From Chromobacterium piscinae (lineage in GTDB: Bacteria; Pseudomonadota; Gammaproteobacteria; Burkholderiales; Chromobacteriaceae), in NCBI RefSeq assembly GCF_021129175.1, contig NZ_JAJOHV010000020.1, positions 62,001-126,000 of the forward strand: DNA of 64,000 nt. The letters run 5' to 3'. Numbering within the stretch: the first letter of the stretch is position 1; each line of letters starts with the position of its first letter. The notes under the pieces are model-generated. The model had not been told where the DNA came from and ran no database searches. It was given only the letters and a program-made list of their open reading frames with translations. Position numbers and translations under genes: made by a program. This document shows, in pieces, positions 61,734 through 64,000 of this stretch.

Positions 61734-62582
61734 ATGCTCAGCTACCGCCACGCCTTCCACGCCGGCAACCACGCCGATGTGCTCAAGCATCTGATCGAGA
61801 TCGAGCTGCTGAATTACCTGGGCCAGAAAGACAAGCCCTACTGGTATATCGACACCCACGCCGGCGCCGGCGCCTATTCGCTGACCGAAGGTTACGCCAC
61901 CAAGAACGCCGAGTTCGAAACCGGCATCGCCCGCCTGTGGCAGCGCGACGACCTGCCGGAAGCCGTGCGCAATTACGTGGACGTGGTCAAGCGGATGAAC
62001 CCGGACGGCGAGCTGAAGTTCTACCCCGGCTCGCCGTGGTGCGCGGCCGATGTGATGCCGGAAAGCGACAAGCTGCGCCTGTTCGAATTGCACCCCAGCG
62101 ACGCCCAGATTCTGCAGGAAAACTTCGCGGGCTCAGGCCGCCGGGTGCAGATCCAGCAGGCCAACGGCTTCGACGGCATCAAGGCCGTGCTGCCGCCGCC
62201 GCCGCGCCGGGCGCTGGTGCTGATCGATCCGCCTTACGAGGACAAGCGCGACTACCACAACGTGGTCACCGGCTTGAAAGAAGGCCTGAAACGCTTCGCT
62301 ACCGGTGTTTACGCGGTGTGGTATCCCTGCCTGCAGCGCGCGGAAATGAAAGAGATGATTCCCGAGCTGAAAAAGCTGCCCGCCAAGAGTTGGCTACGGG
62401 CGGAGCTGCACGTGCAAGGCCCGTCAACCGACGGCTTCGGCATGCACGGCAGCGGCATGTTCATCCTCAACGCGCCATGGACGCTGCCGCAAACCCTGAA
62501 CGAAACGCTGCCCTACCTGGTGCAGCACCTGGGCCTCGATGCCAAGGCCAGCTTCATTCTGGAAACCGGCGGCGATCTGTAA
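61734..62582 (+). CDS. rlmJ: 23S rRNA (adenine-2030-N6)-methyltransferase
   Basis: 282-residue SAM-dependent enzyme methylating A2030 in 23S rRNA. The N-terminal MLSYRHAFHAGNHADVLKHL and the catalytic LVLIDPPYEDKRDYHN (DPPY) are the family hallmarks. IDTHAGAGAY is the SAM-binding motif. It follows truC by 12 nt. A terminator follows its stop. Confidence 0.95.
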   Translation: MLSYRHAFHAGNHADVLKHLIEIELLNYLGQKDKPYWYIDTHAGAGAYSLTEGYATKNAEFETGIARLWQRDDLPEAVRNYVDVVKRMNPDGELKFYPGSPWCAADVMPESDKLRLFELHPSDAQILQENFAGSGRRVQIQQANGFDGIKAVLPPPPRRALVLIDPPYEDKRDYHNVVTGLKEGLKRFATGVYAVWYPCLQRAEMKEMIPELKKLPAKSWLRAELHVQGPSTDGFGMHGSGMFILNAPWTLPQTLNETLPYLVQHLGLDAKASFILETGGDL

Positions 62583-62605
62583 AGCTTCCCCCTCCGTGCA
62601 ACGAC

Positions 62606-62632
62606 AAGCGCCCTCCCCGGCGCTTTTTTTAC
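62606..62632 (+). terminator. Terminator after rlmJ
   Basis: AAGCGCC-CTCCCC-GGCGCTTTTTTT, 24 nt past the stop codon. Confidence 0.85.
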
Positions 62633-62898
62633 GTGCATCGCCGGATGCATGCCTGCCTGGCATTACTCCGCGAATATTACTCCATATAAAGTATCTTTAT
62701 TTGAAATAAAACTACATGACAAATGGCTTTTAAAATGCATAATGCCAATTGCATTTCAGTGAAAGCCGCTGCCATGATGTTCGTCAAAGACGGCGGAATC
62801 GTCTGTTTGCCGATTGCGCTGCGGCATGGAAAACCGCGCCGCCACCTAAACCGCCGGTTCGAGCCCCGGCAACGCTACGCCCACCCAGAGGAGCCGTC
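62633..62898. promoter_or_regulatory. Upstream region of the nitroreductase gene
   Basis: About 266 bp without a gene. 62675-62760 is AT-rich with TATAAAG and AAAATGCATAATG stretches that could hold the nitroreductase promoter. A GTTCGAGCCC stretch near 62856 resembles a tRNA T-loop but no tRNA can be built around it. Confidence 0.4.
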
Positions 62899-63588
62899 AT
62901 GAGCAGATTGCCGTTCAACCAGGGCCAGCCGGCCTTCATCCCGCTGAGCACCTTCCAACGCTACCCGGAAGCGGAGATGGTGGAGCGCTCCCGCGCCTTC
63001 TACGCCGACATCCGCCGCCGCAAGACGGTGCGCGAATTCACCAGCCAGCCCGTCCCGCGCGAAGTGATCGAGAACGCGCTGCGCGCCGCCGGCACCGCGC
63101 CGTCCGGCGCCAACCACCAGCCCTGGCATTTCGCCGTCGTCAGCGACCCGGAATTGAAACGGAAAATACGGGAAGGCGCGGAAACAGAGGAGCGCGAATT
63201 CTATACACACAGGGCCCCGCAGGAATGGAAGGACGCGCTGGCGCCGCTGGGCACGGATTCCGACAAGCCTTTCCTGGAAACCGCGCCGTACCTGATCGCC
63301 ATCTTCGGCCAGAAAAAGACCGTGCTGGACGACGGCAGCGAGATCAAGAACTACTATGTGCCGGAGTCCATCTCCATCGCCGCCGGCTTCCTGATCGCGG
63401 CGCTGCACCACGCCGGCCTCGCCACCCTCACCCATACGCCCAGCCCGATGAACTTCCTCAATCAGTTACTGGACCGCCCCTCGCATGAGAAGCCCTACAT
63501 CCTGCTAGTAGTCGGCTATCCGGCGGACGATTGCATGGTGCCCAATATCGGCAAGAAGTCTCTGGAGGAAATCGCCAGCTTCTACTGA
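62899..63588 (+). CDS. Nitroreductase-family FMN oxidoreductase
   Basis: 229 residues from ATG 62899, with GAGGAG 6 nt upstream. [20 protein letters not shown] is the FMN-binding start of the family, [14 protein letters not shown] the second FMN motif, and [20 protein letters not shown] the core helix. The family uses NAD(P)H to reduce nitro or quinone compounds or, in the iodotyrosine-deiodinase subgroup, halogenated aromatics; the KTVREF and GANHQPWHF pattern hints at that subgroup. Substrate unknown. Followed by tdk after 56 nt. Confidence 0.88.
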   Translation: MSRLPFNQGQPAFIPLSTFQRYPEAEMVERSRAFYADIRRRKTVREFTSQPVPREVIENALRAAGTAPSGANHQPWHFAVVSDPELKRKIREGAETEEREFYTHRAPQEWKDALAPLGTDSDKPFLETAPYLIAIFGQKKTVLDDGSEIKNYYVPESISIAAGFLIAALHHAGLATLTHTPSPMNFLNQLLDRPSHEKPYILLVVGYPADDCMVPNIGKKSLEEIASFY

Positions 63589-63644
63589 GCGCGCCGGCCA
63601 TGGTATGCTGCGCGCCCCGGCAACGTTCCCCCGCGCCCAGCACC

Positions 63645-64000
63645 ATGGCCAAACTGTTTTTCCGATACGCCGCGATGAACAGCGGCAAGAGCACCCAGCT
63701 GCTGCAGATCGCCAACAACTACGAATCGATGGATAAAAAGGTGGCCTTGTACACCAGCGCCATCGACGACCGCTACGGCGTGGGCATGATCACCTCGCGG
63801 CTCAACATCCAGCGCGAATCCAACACCTTCGACGCCGGTTTCGATTTCCTGGCTCACGATTACGGCGACACCGCCTGCGTCCTGATCGACGAAGCGCAGT
63901 TCATGACGCCGGAGCAGGCGCAGCAGCTGCACCGCCTCGCCCACTCCCGCAACATTCCGGTGATCTGCTTCGGCCTGCGCACCGACTTCCAGGGCCATCC
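63645..64000 (+). CDS. tdk: Thymidine kinase, 3' end outside window
   Basis: 118 codons are visible from ATG 63645; the gene runs off the window. Type II thymidine kinase: P-loop RYAAMNSGKSTQLLQIANNY near the start and the DEAQFMTPEQAQQL lasso/catalytic region. It phosphorylates thymidine in the salvage pathway and is normally tetrameric with a structural zinc encoded in the missing C-terminus. Confidence in family is high, completeness cannot be judged. Confidence 0.93.
   Translation, partial: MAKLFFRYAAMNSGKSTQLLQIANNYESMDKKVALYTSAIDDRYGVGMITSRLNIQRESNTFDAGFDFLAHDYGDTACVLIDEAQFMTPEQAQQLHRLAHSRNIPVICFGLRTDFQGH

Noticed and set aside
62845-62880. GTTCGAGCCC stretch resembling a tRNA T-loop with a GCCGG/CCGGC stem
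   Set aside because: No matching acceptor, D or anticodon arms can be built upstream within tRNA length.

Overview
The window is 64 kb of GC-rich bacterial chromosome with almost no foreign DNA. Gene content (bifunctional PheA, a degenerate RibB-RibA fusion, acetoacetyl-CoA reductase, two-NBD nucleoside ABC transporter, FtsK with a short N-terminus, small bacterial SRP RNA) and protein style suggest a betaproteobacterium of the Neisseriales, most like Chromobacterium. That placement is an inference from remembered families, not from a search. No rRNA, tRNA, CRISPR array, intact insertion sequence or prophage was found.

Region by region. 1-9.5 kb is accessory-like: two exported proteins of unknown function, an unknown coiled-coil protein coupled to the rRNA pseudouridine synthase RluF, a small membrane protein, a chromosomal KfrA-like coiled-coil DNA-binding protein with an AT-rich upstream region, and a divergent pair of response-regulator proteins (REC plus unknown output; REC plus Hpt). 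9.7-16 kb holds map, an orphan tyrosine recombinase, the Hsp70-like YegD and FtsK. 16-21 kb is a minus-strand riboflavin/thiamine/phospholipid run: ribE, a DUF71 PP-loop ATPase, ribB (degenerate RibA half), ribH, nusB, terminator, thiL, pgpA. 21-27 kb has a Fur-box-controlled TonB receptor, prfC, an MscS channel and a TetR regulator. 27-33 kb has an aromatic aminotransferase, an NSS transporter, argE, the SRP RNA gene and a small HTH regulator. 33-43 kb carries a USP, a hotdog thioesterase, a TerB-like protein, a MoxR ATPase, xerC, pncC, pgi, orn, an M48 protease, phhB, rsgA, phaB and fRMsr. 43-50 kb has an FKBP, folE, a nitronate-monooxygenase-like protein, a coupled cluster (LOG protein, membrane protein, catalytically degenerate DAHP synthase homologue, Fe-S uracil-DNA-glycosylase-like protein), pheA and a hydrolase. 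50-64 kb has dsbD behind a structured leader, an AI-2E-family transporter, moeA overlapping a 2Fe-2S ferredoxin, a BMP-type nucleoside ABC operon with an internal hairpin, a MITE-like repeat, truC, rlmJ, a nitroreductase and the start of thymidine kinase.

Most genes sit in short operons with 1-17 nt overlaps, and many convergent pairs share intrinsic terminators. The least ordinary items are the 267-bp MITE-like element at 60.4 kb, the DAHP-synthase-like pseudoenzyme at 46.4-47.4 kb, the nested inverted repeat ahead of dsbD, the PP-loop ATPase embedded in the riboflavin operon, and a pair of tiny overlapping reading frames at 27.3 kb. No complete new defence or mobile system is visible.
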